A DNA stretch of 25,882 nt from an uncultured Verrucomicrobiales bacterium (GTDB lineage: Bacteria > Verrucomicrobiota > Verrucomicrobiia > Verrucomicrobiales > Akkermansiaceae), in contig CALCWC010000042.1 of NCBI GenBank assembly GCA_937905985.1, forward strand, positions 1-25,882, given 5' to 3'. How positions within the stretch are numbered: position 1 is the stretch's first letter; each line of letters opens with the position of its first letter. Below the pieces are notes generated by a model. The model was not told where the DNA came from and searched no databases. It worked only from the letters and a program-made list of their open reading frames with translations. The position numbers were made by a program, and so were the translations under genes. Shown piece after piece: positions 7,166 to 14,842 of this stretch.

Positions 7166-7599
7166 GGCTTTTGCGGAATGTAACCGTGCAGGCATGCTTC
7201 CATGCGGGTCACGCGCACTCCCTCCGGAAGGTCGAACACGTCTTCCGCGCACAGCCCCGGCTTCAGGTGCACGTCTAGCACGTGGTTGTTGGCATCATCC
7301 AGCAGGTGAACGTGCTCCACCAGGTTGGAGCAGAAGCGGGAGGCCCCGTTATCGAAGTTGAGCTGGTTGATGATGCGCTTTTCCGCCAGCGCCTCCAAAC
7401 AATTGTACACGGTGGCAAGCGAGATGCTTGGCAGGCGTTTCTGCGCGCGCTTGTAGATAACCGCGGCGTTCGGGTGGTCCGTGGAGTGCAGGACCGTATC
7501 CAGCACGGCGTGCCGCTGGCGCGTGTGCCGAAGCCCTGCGCGGCGCATCAACTTGCCTGCAAGGTCTTTGTCAGTGGTGTCGTGTGTTGCCGTTACCAT
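7162..7599 (-). CDS. Fur-family transcriptional regulator, Irr-like, heading the suf operon
   Basis: A 145-residue winged-helix regulator. The DNA-binding half is typical: RHTRQR (24-29), DHPNAAVIYKRA, and the recognition helix LATVYNCLEAL (61-71). The metal-binding half is not. The usual HHHDH-x-x-C-x-x-C region reads EHVHLLDDANNHVLDV (95-110), with H96 and H98 but no Cys-x-x-Cys. Loss of that site with retention of the fold resembles the Irr branch, which senses iron through heme or Fe-S status. That is an inference; a PerR- or Fur-like sensor using other ligands is possible. The -10 TATAAT lies 15 bases before the ATG, which excludes in-frame starts further upstream. Its position suggests it controls sufCBD and itself in response to iron or cluster demand. 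Confidence 0.85.
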   Translation of the reverse strand: MVTATHDTTDKDLAGKLMRRAGLRHTRQRHAVLDTVLHSTDHPNAAVIYKRAQKRLPSISLATVYNCLEALAEKRIINQLNFDNGASRFCSNLVEHVHLLDDANNHVLDVHLKPGLCAEDVFDLPEGVRVTRMEACLHGYIPQKP

Positions 7600-7614
7600 A
7601 CTCGTGCAGCGCAT

Positions 7615-7643
7615 ATTATACGCGCCTGCCCGCACGTATTCAA
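7615..7643 (-). promoter_or_regulatory. Promoter of the fur-sufCBD operon
   Basis: -35 TTGAAT (7638-7643), a 17-bp spacer and a perfect -10 TATAAT (7615-7620) on the minus strand, in the 65-base gap after the PBP stop codon. The predicted leader is about nine nucleotides. No canonical 19-bp Fur box was recognised. An AGCCCC/GGGGCT inverted repeat (7643-7648 with 7661-7666) touches the -35 and could be an operator or a weak end-of-gene hairpin. Confidence 0.8.
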
Positions 7644-7664
7644 GCCCCGAGCGCGACATGGGGG

Positions 7665-10244
7665 CTATTCTCCCACTTCCTCGGCGGTGTCGTCGATGTC
7701 GAACATGTCGTTCGGGTCTTCCGCCAAGTCGTCGTCCTCACCGGTGGAGGTGTCTTCTGCGAGTTCCTCGTGGATGGTGCAGAGGGAGCGCTTGACGGAG
7801 GGGTCCGCCATGGTTTCGGTGTAGGCCTCGCCCTCGTATTCGCAGCCGGAGTGGGCGAGCATGCCGGAGACGCGGCAGAGACGCACGCCGCCGGTGTGTC
7901 CCTTGGCGGGCGTGGTGCGGATGTCCTTCATGGCGTATCCGCGCACGGCGGCGCACTGCATGGCGCCCACCCAGAGCGGGAGGGCCACCGTGCCGCCGTA
8001 CGCGCGCTCGGCAATCTTCGTGGGACGGTCGAATCCCACCCAGACGGCGGCGGTGAGGTTGGAGGTGAAGCCGCAGAACCAGGCGTTGGTGTATCCGTTG
8101 GTGGTGCCGGTCTTGCCGCCGCAGGGGTGCTTGAAACCGAGGCGCTGCATGCTGCCGGCAGTGCCTCCGGGCTTGGTGATTTGCTGGAGGATGGCGGACG
8201 TGGCGCGGGTGGTCTGCTGGGAGAAGATGCGGCGCGCGGAGGGTGCGTTCTGCCAGATGACGCGGCCGTTGGCGTCCGTGATGGATTCAATGATGTACGG
8301 TGTGGGGCGGACTCCGCCGTTGGCAAAGGCGGTGTACGCGCCGGCCACCTCCAGCGGGGATGCCTCCCATGTGCCCAGGAAGATGGTGGGGCCGGGCGAG
8401 CGCGTGGGGCGCGGGAAGCCCGCCAGCAGGGCGGAGGATACCACGTTCTGCAGCCCGGCGCGGTTGCCGGCGCGCACGGACATGGTGTTGCGGCTCTTGA
8501 GCAGTCCCCATCCGGCGGGGTGCATGCCGGTGAACTTGCCGTCGGAGTTGCCGGGGCGCCAGTTCTTGCCACCCTTGATTTCGCCGGGCTGGATGGAGTC
8601 GTCGGAAATCATGCTTTCCGGGCTGCCGCCCTTGTCGAAGAAGGTGGAGTAGACGATGGGTTTGAAGATGGAGCCCACCTGGCGGCGGCTTTGCACGGCG
8701 CGGTTCAGCGGGGATTCTGTGCTGTCCCGCCCGCCGATGACGGCAATGAGCGCGCCGGTGGCGTTGTCGATGATGACACATGCAGCTTGGATGTAGGCGG
8801 GGCGCATGCGGGCGGCCTGCTCCGGCGTGGCGGCTGCCAGCGCGGCCTTGTACTGCGCGCGCGTTTGGTGAGCCGGTTTCTTGGCCTTCTCGAACATGTC
8901 CACCAGGCGGCGGTCCAGCTCCTTCATCACATCCGTCTGCAGGTCCACGTCCAGCGTGGTGCGCACGCGCAAGCCGCCGGATACCACGGCCTCCGACTTC
9001 ACACGCTGCTCCGAGGAATCCAGCATCTCCAGGATGTGGTCCACCTCGCTGCGGACGAGGTCCAGGGCGTAGTTGTCCGTTCCCATGGGCTCCGGGCGGC
9101 GCGTGGCTATGGGTTCCTTCAGCGCGGCCTCATACTGGGCGGTGGTGATTTTGCCGTGGTCCACCATCAGCTTGAGCACCTTGTCGCGCTGCACCTGCGC
9201 AAAGCGCGGGTTGCGGTAGGGGGAGTATTCGTTGGGAGAGCAGACGATGCCCGCCAGCATGGCGGACTCGCCGATGGTGAGGTCGCGCGGCAGCTTGTCG
9301 AAGTACCCGTGTGCGGCCTGCTTGAGCCCCAGGAAGGTGTGCCCCCAGAACACGCGGTTGATGTAGCAGAGCAGGATGGTGTCCTTGTCGTACGTGGATT
9401 CAATGCGGCGCGCGAGTGCGATTTCCGTGAACTTGGCGTCGAAGTTTCGGGAACGGTGGTTGTAGGTGTTCTTGGCGAGCTGCATGGTGAGCGTGGAGGC
9501 GCCCTGCGTGGTGCGGTGGTGCTTGACCACCTGCATGACGGCGCGCCCCAGGCCGCGCAGGGAGACACCGCCGTGCTCGTAGAACGAGCGGTCCTCCTGC
9601 AGGATGAGGGCATCGATGAAGTGCTGCGGCACCTCCTCATGCAGCTTGGTGATGCTGCGGCGGTTCTCACCGTGCAGCGTGCCGATTTCCTTGCCCTTGC
9701 GGTCCAGCACGATGCTGCGCTCCGGCATGCGCTCTATCTGGGTCACATCATACCGGTCCGCCTTCATGCCGTACACAATGGCCAGCAGTACCAGGAAGAA
9801 GCCGCCCACAAACGCCGCGCTGATCAGCAGACGCAGCGGCCACAGGATGAGCGTGGGCAGCGCCCGCGTGAAGAACGCTATCAGGCGGAACGGCAGCGTG
9901 ATGATGCGGAAGATGGCGCCGCCGCAGCCCATGCCCTTTTGCGGTGGCCGTCCAAACTCGCAGAGCGGGTTCTCGTCCGCCGGCGGGTAGTGGCGGTACT
10001 CGCGGTGCGGGTTGGGTGTGCCGAATGCATCCGCCGGGTAATCCTCGTCCCTGTCGTCGTATGGTGTGCGCGCCGGCATGGGCACGCGGCGCGGGCGGCT
10101 GCTGCGCACGGGCCGCGGCGGTTCCTCCATGTATCCGTTGTCGGTTTCGGGAACGTCGTTGCAGTCGTCTTCGGGCAGCTCCTCTTGCGCGGGATGGTTG
10201 GCGCGCGTGCGGGGACGCGGGGCAGCTTGCGGGCGCTCGGCCAT
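7665..10244 (-). CDS. Class A penicillin-binding protein (bifunctional transglycosylase/transpeptidase)
   Basis: It polymerises and cross-links peptidoglycan in the periplasm. From the ATG at 10244 it has 859 residues. Residues 1-110 are a disordered Pro/Arg/Asp-rich cytoplasmic extension, longer than usual. A membrane segment follows at about 138-160. The GT51 domain has catalytic E217 in ILQEDRSFYEHGG and QGASTLTMQLAKN near 247. The transpeptidase has SIFK (S525, K528), SRN (584-586) and KTGTTNG (711 on). The last 40 residues are strongly acidic. A GTG at 10304 would add 20 residues. A weak promoter-like CTGAAC-N18-TACAAA (10287-10316) lies between the two starts and favours 10244, but the start is uncertain. 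The mrcA/ponA type is likely. Confidence 0.93.
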   Translation of the reverse strand: MAERPQAAPRPRTRANHPAQEELPEDDCNDVPETDNGYMEEPPRPVRSSRPRRVPMPARTPYDDRDEDYPADAFGTPNPHREYRHYPPADENPLCEFGRPPQKGMGCGGAIFRIITLPFRLIAFFTRALPTLILWPLRLLISAAFVGGFFLVLLAIVYGMKADRYDVTQIERMPERSIVLDRKGKEIGTLHGENRRSITKLHEEVPQHFIDALILQEDRSFYEHGGVSLRGLGRAVMQVVKHHRTTQGASTLTMQLAKNTYNHRSRNFDAKFTEIALARRIESTYDKDTILLCYINRVFWGHTFLGLKQAAHGYFDKLPRDLTIGESAMLAGIVCSPNEYSPYRNPRFAQVQRDKVLKLMVDHGKITTAQYEAALKEPIATRRPEPMGTDNYALDLVRSEVDHILEMLDSSEQRVKSEAVVSGGLRVRTTLDVDLQTDVMKELDRRLVDMFEKAKKPAHQTRAQYKAALAAATPEQAARMRPAYIQAACVIIDNATGALIAVIGGRDSTESPLNRAVQSRRQVGSIFKPIVYSTFFDKGGSPESMISDDSIQPGEIKGGKNWRPGNSDGKFTGMHPAGWGLLKSRNTMSVRAGNRAGLQNVVSSALLAGFPRPTRSPGPTIFLGTWEASPLEVAGAYTAFANGGVRPTPYIIESITDANGRVIWQNAPSARRIFSQQTTRATSAILQQITKPGGTAGSMQRLGFKHPCGGKTGTTNGYTNAWFCGFTSNLTAAVWVGFDRPTKIAERAYGGTVALPLWVGAMQCAAVRGYAMKDIRTTPAKGHTGGVRLCRVSGMLAHSGCEYEGEAYTETMADPSVKRSLCTIHEELAEDTSTGEDDDLAEDPNDMFDIDDTAEEVGE

Positions 10245-10324
10245 CCGCCCCCGCCGCGGGGCAGGGGTGTTGTCTGGTTCAGAGGCTTTGTAGCGCGCGC
10301 ACACGGGTGGGTTCAGGTGTTAGG

Positions 10325-10365
10325 AAAAAAAGGCGCGGCAACGGAGACATCCCCGCGACCGCGCC
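10325..10365 (-). terminator. Intrinsic terminator after bamA
   Basis: On the minus strand, GGCGCGG (from 10365) pairs with CCGCGCC (to 10332), followed directly by seven T residues (10331-10325). It begins 20 bases past the bamA stop, so bamA is a single-gene unit and the PBP gene needs its own promoter. Confidence 0.8.
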
Positions 10366-10385
10366 CTCTTGCCGGTGGCAGGGTG

Positions 10386-13019
10386 TCAGTACTTGTAGTC
10401 CACGTAGAACTGGAACTGGCCTTTTTTCTCTGCGGCGTTGTTGGCGGAAAGCGGAATGGCGTAGTCCACGGCCAGCGGGCCCATGGGCAGGTTCACGCGC
10501 AGACCGATACCGTAGTCGGACGCGAAGTCCTGGAGCTTGAAGTCGAAGCTGTCCTTGTGCACGAAGCCCACGTCAAAGAACGTGGCGAAGCGGATGCGCT
10601 CGATGAGCGGCACCGTCACCTCGAACTGCGCGTACAGCGAGGTGTTGCCGCCCATCGTCTCGTCGCCCGCGTATTCGCGGTCCACCATGCCGACGTCACG
10701 GTAGCGGAAGCCACGCAGGTTGGTGGGGCCGCCCAGGTAGCAGCGCTCGAAGATGGGCACTTCCTTGTCGCTGTCCACGGCCTTGATGGTTTCACCGCCG
10801 ATGGTGACGCTGAAGATGGAATCCCAGACCGAGTTGTAGAAGTAGGAGGCGGACAGGCCCATTCCATAGGTCTGCACGGTGCTGCCGGGACCGCTCCAGT
10901 TGCCGTGGATGTTAAAGCTGCCGCCCTTGCGCGGGGTGATGATGGCATCGCGCGAGTCGTACTCGTAGCCCAGCTCGAAGCGGCTGCGGTTGTAGTTGCC
11001 CATCTGGTCGCGGAAGAACTGGGGAGGATTGCTCTGCGGCTCGATGTTGAAGCGCTCGAGACGGTACTCGAAGCGCACGGAGTGCAGGTCCGCAAACCCG
11101 CGGCGCAGCGAGAGCGCGTACCCGTAGTTCTTCTGGCGGTAGTAGTCGCTCAGGTATGTGGAATCCGAGTAGTACACCTCATTGCCCAGCTGCAGCTTGC
11201 GGTCCAGGAACCACGGCTCCAGCAGGAAGATGGATGCGCTCTTGTACTCCGTGCCCAGCTTGCCGTTCAAGCTGAGGCGCTGGCCGCCACCCACGAACGA
11301 GTTGCCGAAGATGCCGCCCAGGTTGAAGTTGGACTGGGTGATGGTGGTGTAGACGTACACGCTCTCAATGGAGGAGAAGGCCACGCCGAAGGTGGCGTTG
11401 CCGGTCATGGTCTCGTGCACGTTGATGTTGATGTCACGGTAGCCGCTGTTGCCGGAGTAGCCCTCGGAAACCTCCACGGCATCGAAGTACTTGAGGTTCT
11501 CCAAACGCTTGCGGGCGGTCTCCAGGTCCACGGAGTTGAGGTACTCGCCGGGCTTGAGGGGAAGCTCACGCAGGATGACGTGCTGCTTGGTCTTGGTGTT
11601 GCCGCGCACGTTGATGCGGCCCACCAGGTAGCGCCCGCCTTCCGATACGTTGTAGCGGATGTTCACCAGGCGCGTGCCGTCCGGGCGCACGCCCACCTCT
11701 GTGATGTCGGGGCGAACATCCGCATCCGCGTAGCCCTTGGAGCCGTAGTATTTGCGGATCATCTCCACGTCGTCGGAAACCTTCTGCAGGGAGTAGATAT
11801 CCCCGCCGATCATGCTGAGACCGGGCTCCAGCTGCTGGGGGGTGAAGACGGTCAGCGGGCCGAAGGAGACGTTTTGCACCTCGTAGCGCGGGCCTTCCTC
11901 AATCTGCACCTCCATCCTCACCTTCTTGGCCCCGGTGTACCAGAACGTGGTGCCGCCGGTGTAGCTGTATTTCACGTCCGCAATGCGGGCGCGCAGATAG
12001 CCGTAGTTGCGGTAGTGCTTGATGATGGCCTGAAGGTCGTCCTCCACCTTCTCGCGGTCGATACGGCCGGAGGAGGTGATGAGCGTGAACAGGGGGCCGT
12101 ATTCCTTCGTCTCCAGCAGCTGGCGCAGCTGCACCGAGTCGAATGCGCGGTTGCCCTTGAAGCGGATTTCCGCCATGGCCTGGCGCGGGCCCTCGTTGAT
12201 GTTGAAGATGACGTCCTTGTACGCGCCGTTGGCGGTGGACCTGGTCTGCCAGTTCACCTGGGTGTCCGGGTAGAAGGCCTCCTGGTAGTATTTCACGAGC
12301 TCGGAGCGAGCGCGGGCGAGCGATTTGTCGTTGATGATGAGGCCGGAAGCCAGGCCGGGCTTGCCCTTTTCCTTGTCCGGCTGAATGGCCTCGCGCAGGT
12401 CCTTCTCGTTAAAGTTGCGGTTGCCGGTGAAGCCCACGCCCGCCAGCACGCTGGAGGCGCGCACGTCAAAGATGACCGCCACGCCGTTCCCCTCCGGGGT
12501 TACGGATACGCGCGTGTCGGAATCCACCACGCCGGTGGTGATGAGGCGCTCCAGGTCCGCATTCACGCGGGTGGCCAGGTAACGCCCGCCCTGGCGGGTC
12601 TGCACCACGTCGCGCAGGCGGCTTTCCGGCAGGTTGCTGTGCCCGGCGTAGCGGAACACCACGCGCGTCACGGTCTTGCCATCGAAGGCGGCATCGTTGT
12701 TGAACAATCCGGTGGTGGGACCAAGCTCGCGCATCACGGCGGCGTTGTCCAGCAGGGGTGTGGCATCACGCTTGGCCAAATCGCTTGTTTCCTCCAGGGT
12801 GGCGGGCTTGGCGGGCGCCTGCACGGAGGCTTCCGCCTGCTCGGCGGCCTGAGGTGTTTCCTTGGCCTGTTCCACCTTTTCCTCCGTGGCCTTCTGCTCG
12901 TCCTGCATCATGGCCTTCAGGAACGGATCGTCCGTTGCGTCTTGCGCCAAGGCAGGCGCTGCCATGGTGAATGCCATGGCGGTCATAACCAATTTCCAAC
13001 GGGATGCTGCCGTTCTCAT
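10386..13019 (-). CDS. bamA: Outer membrane protein assembly factor BamA (Omp85 family)
   Basis: The central subunit of the BAM complex, which inserts beta-barrel proteins into the outer membrane. The product is 877 residues. A signal peptide ends in PALA-Q (cleavage after about residue 25). A Glu/Ala-rich linker of about 80 residues follows, then POTRA repeats to about residue 500 and a 16-strand-type barrel. The conserved lid-loop RGF motif is at 769-771 (NLRGFRYRD), and the protein ends in a Tyr with alternating aromatic residues (QFYVDYKY), the usual last-strand signature. The linker before the first POTRA is an unusual addition. The -10 TAGGAT ends six bases before the ATG, so the mRNA should be leaderless. 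It is divergent from the small gene at 13115. Confidence 0.95.
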   Translation of the reverse strand: MRTAASRWKLVMTAMAFTMAAPALAQDATDDPFLKAMMQDEQKATEEKVEQAKETPQAAEQAEASVQAPAKPATLEETSDLAKRDATPLLDNAAVMRELGPTTGLFNNDAAFDGKTVTRVVFRYAGHSNLPESRLRDVVQTRQGGRYLATRVNADLERLITTGVVDSDTRVSVTPEGNGVAVIFDVRASSVLAGVGFTGNRNFNEKDLREAIQPDKEKGKPGLASGLIINDKSLARARSELVKYYQEAFYPDTQVNWQTRSTANGAYKDVIFNINEGPRQAMAEIRFKGNRAFDSVQLRQLLETKEYGPLFTLITSSGRIDREKVEDDLQAIIKHYRNYGYLRARIADVKYSYTGGTTFWYTGAKKVRMEVQIEEGPRYEVQNVSFGPLTVFTPQQLEPGLSMIGGDIYSLQKVSDDVEMIRKYYGSKGYADADVRPDITEVGVRPDGTRLVNIRYNVSEGGRYLVGRINVRGNTKTKQHVILRELPLKPGEYLNSVDLETARKRLENLKYFDAVEVSEGYSGNSGYRDININVHETMTGNATFGVAFSSIESVYVYTTITQSNFNLGGIFGNSFVGGGQRLSLNGKLGTEYKSASIFLLEPWFLDRKLQLGNEVYYSDSTYLSDYYRQKNYGYALSLRRGFADLHSVRFEYRLERFNIEPQSNPPQFFRDQMGNYNRSRFELGYEYDSRDAIITPRKGGSFNIHGNWSGPGSTVQTYGMGLSASYFYNSVWDSIFSVTIGGETIKAVDSDKEVPIFERCYLGGPTNLRGFRYRDVGMVDREYAGDETMGGNTSLYAQFEVTVPLIERIRFATFFDVGFVHKDSFDFKLQDFASDYGIGLRVNLPMGPLAVDYAIPLSANNAAEKKGQFQFYVDYKY

Positions 13020-13025
13020 GCTGGA

Positions 13026-13054
13026 ATCCTAGCGATTTGCGCCCTCCAAGTCAA
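13026..13054 (-). promoter_or_regulatory. Promoter of bamA, leaderless configuration
   Basis: -35 TTGACT (13049-13054), a 17-bp spacer, and -10 TAGGAT (13026-13031) on the minus strand. Six bases follow before the ATG at 13019. The -35 lies inside the left arm of an inverted repeat. Confidence 0.8.
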
Positions 13055-13075
13055 GGATTTTGTTGCCTTGACTTG
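13047..13075. promoter_or_regulatory. 10-bp inverted repeat carrying both divergent -35 boxes (candidate operator)
   Basis: CAAGTCAAGG (13047-13056) and CCTTGACTTG (13066-13075) are perfect reverse complements nine bases apart. Each arm contains the TTGACT -35 of one of two back-to-back promoters (bamA leftward, the 86-residue protein rightward). Both promoters also share the -10 TAGGAT at 17-bp spacing. The symmetry could be a binding site for a dimeric regulator or a by-product of promoter duplication by inversion. Confidence 0.65.
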
Positions 13076-13096
13076 CTTCCGCTGCCATAGTAGGAT
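13068..13096 (+). promoter_or_regulatory. Promoter of the small Ser/Arg-rich protein gene
   Basis: -35 TTGACT (13068-13073), a 17-bp spacer and -10 TAGGAT (13091-13096). The predicted start near 13103 leaves a leader of about 12 nucleotides. A two-codon frame ATG-CCA-TGA at 13110 overlaps the proposed start ATG at 13115. Confidence 0.75.
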
Positions 13097-13114
13097 GCAC
13101 CATACAGCAATGCC

Positions 13115-13375
13115 ATGAGCCAAACAGATTTTCCTGAGGATTTCGAGCTGCCGGAGGAGGTGGATGAAACCTCCTCCCTGCGCCGTAGCTCCAAACGCAG
13201 CACCACCTCGCGGCGGCGCCGCAGCACGTATTCCGGCACCCGCCGCCGCACTTCCCGCAACGTTTCCCTGGCCCGGTGCCTTCAGGACCTCTGCGCCTAT
13301 TTTTTCAACATCAAGCTGCCGCAGCGCTTTTTCACCCTCCTCAAGAGCCTTTTCGTCGGGTCCCGCCGCAAGTAG
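13115..13375 (+). CDS. Small Ser/Arg-rich basic protein, unknown function
   Basis: Eighty-six residues and not recognised. Residues 1-18 are acidic (DFPEDFELPEEVDE), 20-49 are dense in Ser, Thr and Arg (RRSSKRSTTSRRRRSTY), and the C-terminal third is hydrophobic and basic, possibly an amphipathic helix (LCAYFFNIKLPQRFFTLLKSLF). There is no signal peptide. The composition fits nucleic-acid, ribosome or membrane-surface binding, but nothing specific can be claimed. A good promoter, mirror-image to that of bamA, supports it as a real gene. An unpaired alternative is that the mRNA is mainly a leader for the next gene, 93 bases downstream. Confidence 0.65.
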   Translation: MSQTDFPEDFELPEEVDETSSLRRSSKRSTTSRRRRSTYSGTRRRTSRNVSLARCLQDLCAYFFNIKLPQRFFTLLKSLFVGSRRK

Positions 13376-13385
13376 GCTGCCAAAC

Positions 13386-13404
13386 GCGGCGCGCTCTGCG
13401 CCGC
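13386..13404 (+). other. GC hairpin between the small gene and the membrane protein gene
   Basis: GCGGCGC and GCGCCGC pair over a five-base loop, beginning 10 bases past the stop at 13375. No T-run follows, so termination is doubtful; it may attenuate read-through or be incidental in GC-rich DNA. Confidence 0.35.
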
Positions 13405-13468
13405 CAGGGCTGCGGAAATATTGGGCCAAAGATTGAACGCCCCCCCCTCCGCAGCGTCCAACTGTTAT

Positions 13469-14761
13469 ATGCCTCCGTTCCTTTTACGTTTCTGGGTGCT
13501 CGTGAAGCGCGTGGTCAAGAGTACATGGATGGTTCCCGTGCTGTGTGTTGCCGCAGCGCTGTTGTACGCCGGGGTTGTTGCTCTGGATGCAGCGCTGGGG
13601 AGCACCTCTCCCGCGTGGGAATTGGCGGGAGAGCTGGCTGCCGGCCTGCCCCTGCTCGCGCTTCTCCTGCTCGTAATATGGCTCGTGGGCAGCATGTTCC
13701 TGAAACAGACCAACGGGAAACGCGGCCTGCGCGTGCTCTTTGCTTTCCTCGGCGGTGGAGCGGCCCTTGTCATTGGTGCCGTTACAACGATCTTCTTAGC
13801 ATTTGCCGACATCGATCACAGGGCGGACGGTTGGCGCGTGCCAGAGGGCGTGGCCTTGGAGGTGCCGCAAGAATTCTGGGTGGAGGATACGGCTCCGGAT
13901 ATCGTGAAGCGCATTGTTGGCAGAAGCAACAACGACCGCTTCGGTGTAGGAACGCATGTCCCTGCAGAAGGGGATTTCCCCCTTCGCGCCGCGCATTTGG
14001 AGCTTTTGGCCAGTCAGCATCCGGACCTGCTGGGCGAGCTCTACCGCAGGGCGTTGTGCTTGTCCAAAACGGAGCTTCTCTATGGAGAGGCGTGGGTCTC
14101 CAGCGGCGAGATGGGTGAATACAGCTACAGGTGCAACGCGTGCCTGCAAAGGAAGGGCGAAAACGGTTTTGAGGAATCCCTTTTCTCCAAGGACTTCGTA
14201 TACACCCACCCGCTTGCCAATGGTTGGGAACTCCGCTTTCTGGTGGACCGCATCACCCAGCCGAACAAGGCAAAGGACCGCCCGGAGGCTATCGAACGCC
14301 TGAAGGGCTGCGTCATGCAGCGGATGGATGAGAAATTCGCGCAGCTGGAGGCTGCTCCCACACGTGAAACCGTGGATGCCATCTTCCCTCTGCCGGTGCG
14401 CCCGAGCATCTGCCTTGGTCAGGATGGGCAGCCCGGCATCTACAAGCTCTCCCTGTTTCTGCCCAAGGATGCCAGGGACGACGGCCATTACGAAATCCGC
14501 GCCTTCGAATACGAGAGCGGCAAACAGCTTTCCCTTGATAACAGGGCAGATTATCTCCAGTTTGTCGGTGAGCCCGATGATCGTATCGTCACCAGCGAGC
14601 TGCTGGATTGCCGCGTTATCACCGTCAATCACTTTATGGTGTATACGGGCAACTGGAACCAGTACTACGGCAGCCGCTGGGAAATCTGGTTCGTCCCCTA
14701 CCAGGGAGACCCCATGAAGCTCAGCTCGCAAAACTTCCTCATGCAAGGCTGGATGAGATAG
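13469..14761 (+). CDS. Three-TM membrane protein with large soluble domain, unknown function
   Basis: A 430-residue protein not matched to a known family. Three hydrophobic segments lie at about 21-40, 55-78 and 88-110. The remaining 320 residues are soluble and carry only scattered Cys and Trp; no catalytic motif was recognised. Topology would place the soluble part on the side opposite the N-terminus if all three segments span. The frame is open upstream to a TTG at 13421, but the ATG at 13469 immediately precedes the basic, hydrophobic N-terminus typical of membrane proteins. No clear promoter was found near it (a TGTTAT directly abuts the ATG), so it may be read from the promoter at 13068. 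Confidence 0.7.
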   Translation: MPPFLLRFWVLVKRVVKSTWMVPVLCVAAALLYAGVVALDAALGSTSPAWELAGELAAGLPLLALLLLVIWLVGSMFLKQTNGKRGLRVLFAFLGGGAALVIGAVTTIFLAFADIDHRADGWRVPEGVALEVPQEFWVEDTAPDIVKRIVGRSNNDRFGVGTHVPAEGDFPLRAAHLELLASQHPDLLGELYRRALCLSKTELLYGEAWVSSGEMGEYSYRCNACLQRKGENGFEESLFSKDFVYTHPLANGWELRFLVDRITQPNKAKDRPEAIERLKGCVMQRMDEKFAQLEAAPTRETVDAIFPLPVRPSICLGQDGQPGIYKLSLFLPKDARDDGHYEIRAFEYESGKQLSLDNRADYLQFVGEPDDRIVTSELLDCRVITVNHFMVYTGNWNQYYGSRWEIWFVPYQGDPMKLSSQNFLMQGWMR

Positions 14762-14790
14762 GGGAATTGCTCCATGCCGGCATTTCCATC

Positions 14791-14819
14791 TTGACGCACG
14801 GTTTGATAGCGCGTAAGGT
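14791..14819 (+). promoter_or_regulatory. Candidate promoter of the nitroreductase gene
   Basis: -35 TTGACG (14791-14796), a 17-bp spacer and -10 TAAGGT (14814-14819), giving a leader of about 17 nt. An overlapping alternative, TTGATA (14803-14808) with N17 and TGCTAA (14826-14831), would leave a leader of about five nt like other genes here, but its -10 is poorer. Confidence 0.45.
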
Positions 14820-14842
14820 GTACGCTGCTAACCATATTGAAT

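Noticed and set aside
7600..7666. Classical 19-bp Fur box at the fur promoter
   Set aside because: No GATAATGAT-type repeats were found; only a short AGCCCC/GGGGCT symmetry that may be incidental.
7584..13118. A very long plus-strand open frame (more than 1,800 codons) opposite the PBP and bamA genes
   Set aside because: It is antisense to two well-identified proteins, its translation is low-complexity (His, Val, Gly, Ala, Arg) and without motifs, and GC-rich third positions leave such frames open by chance.
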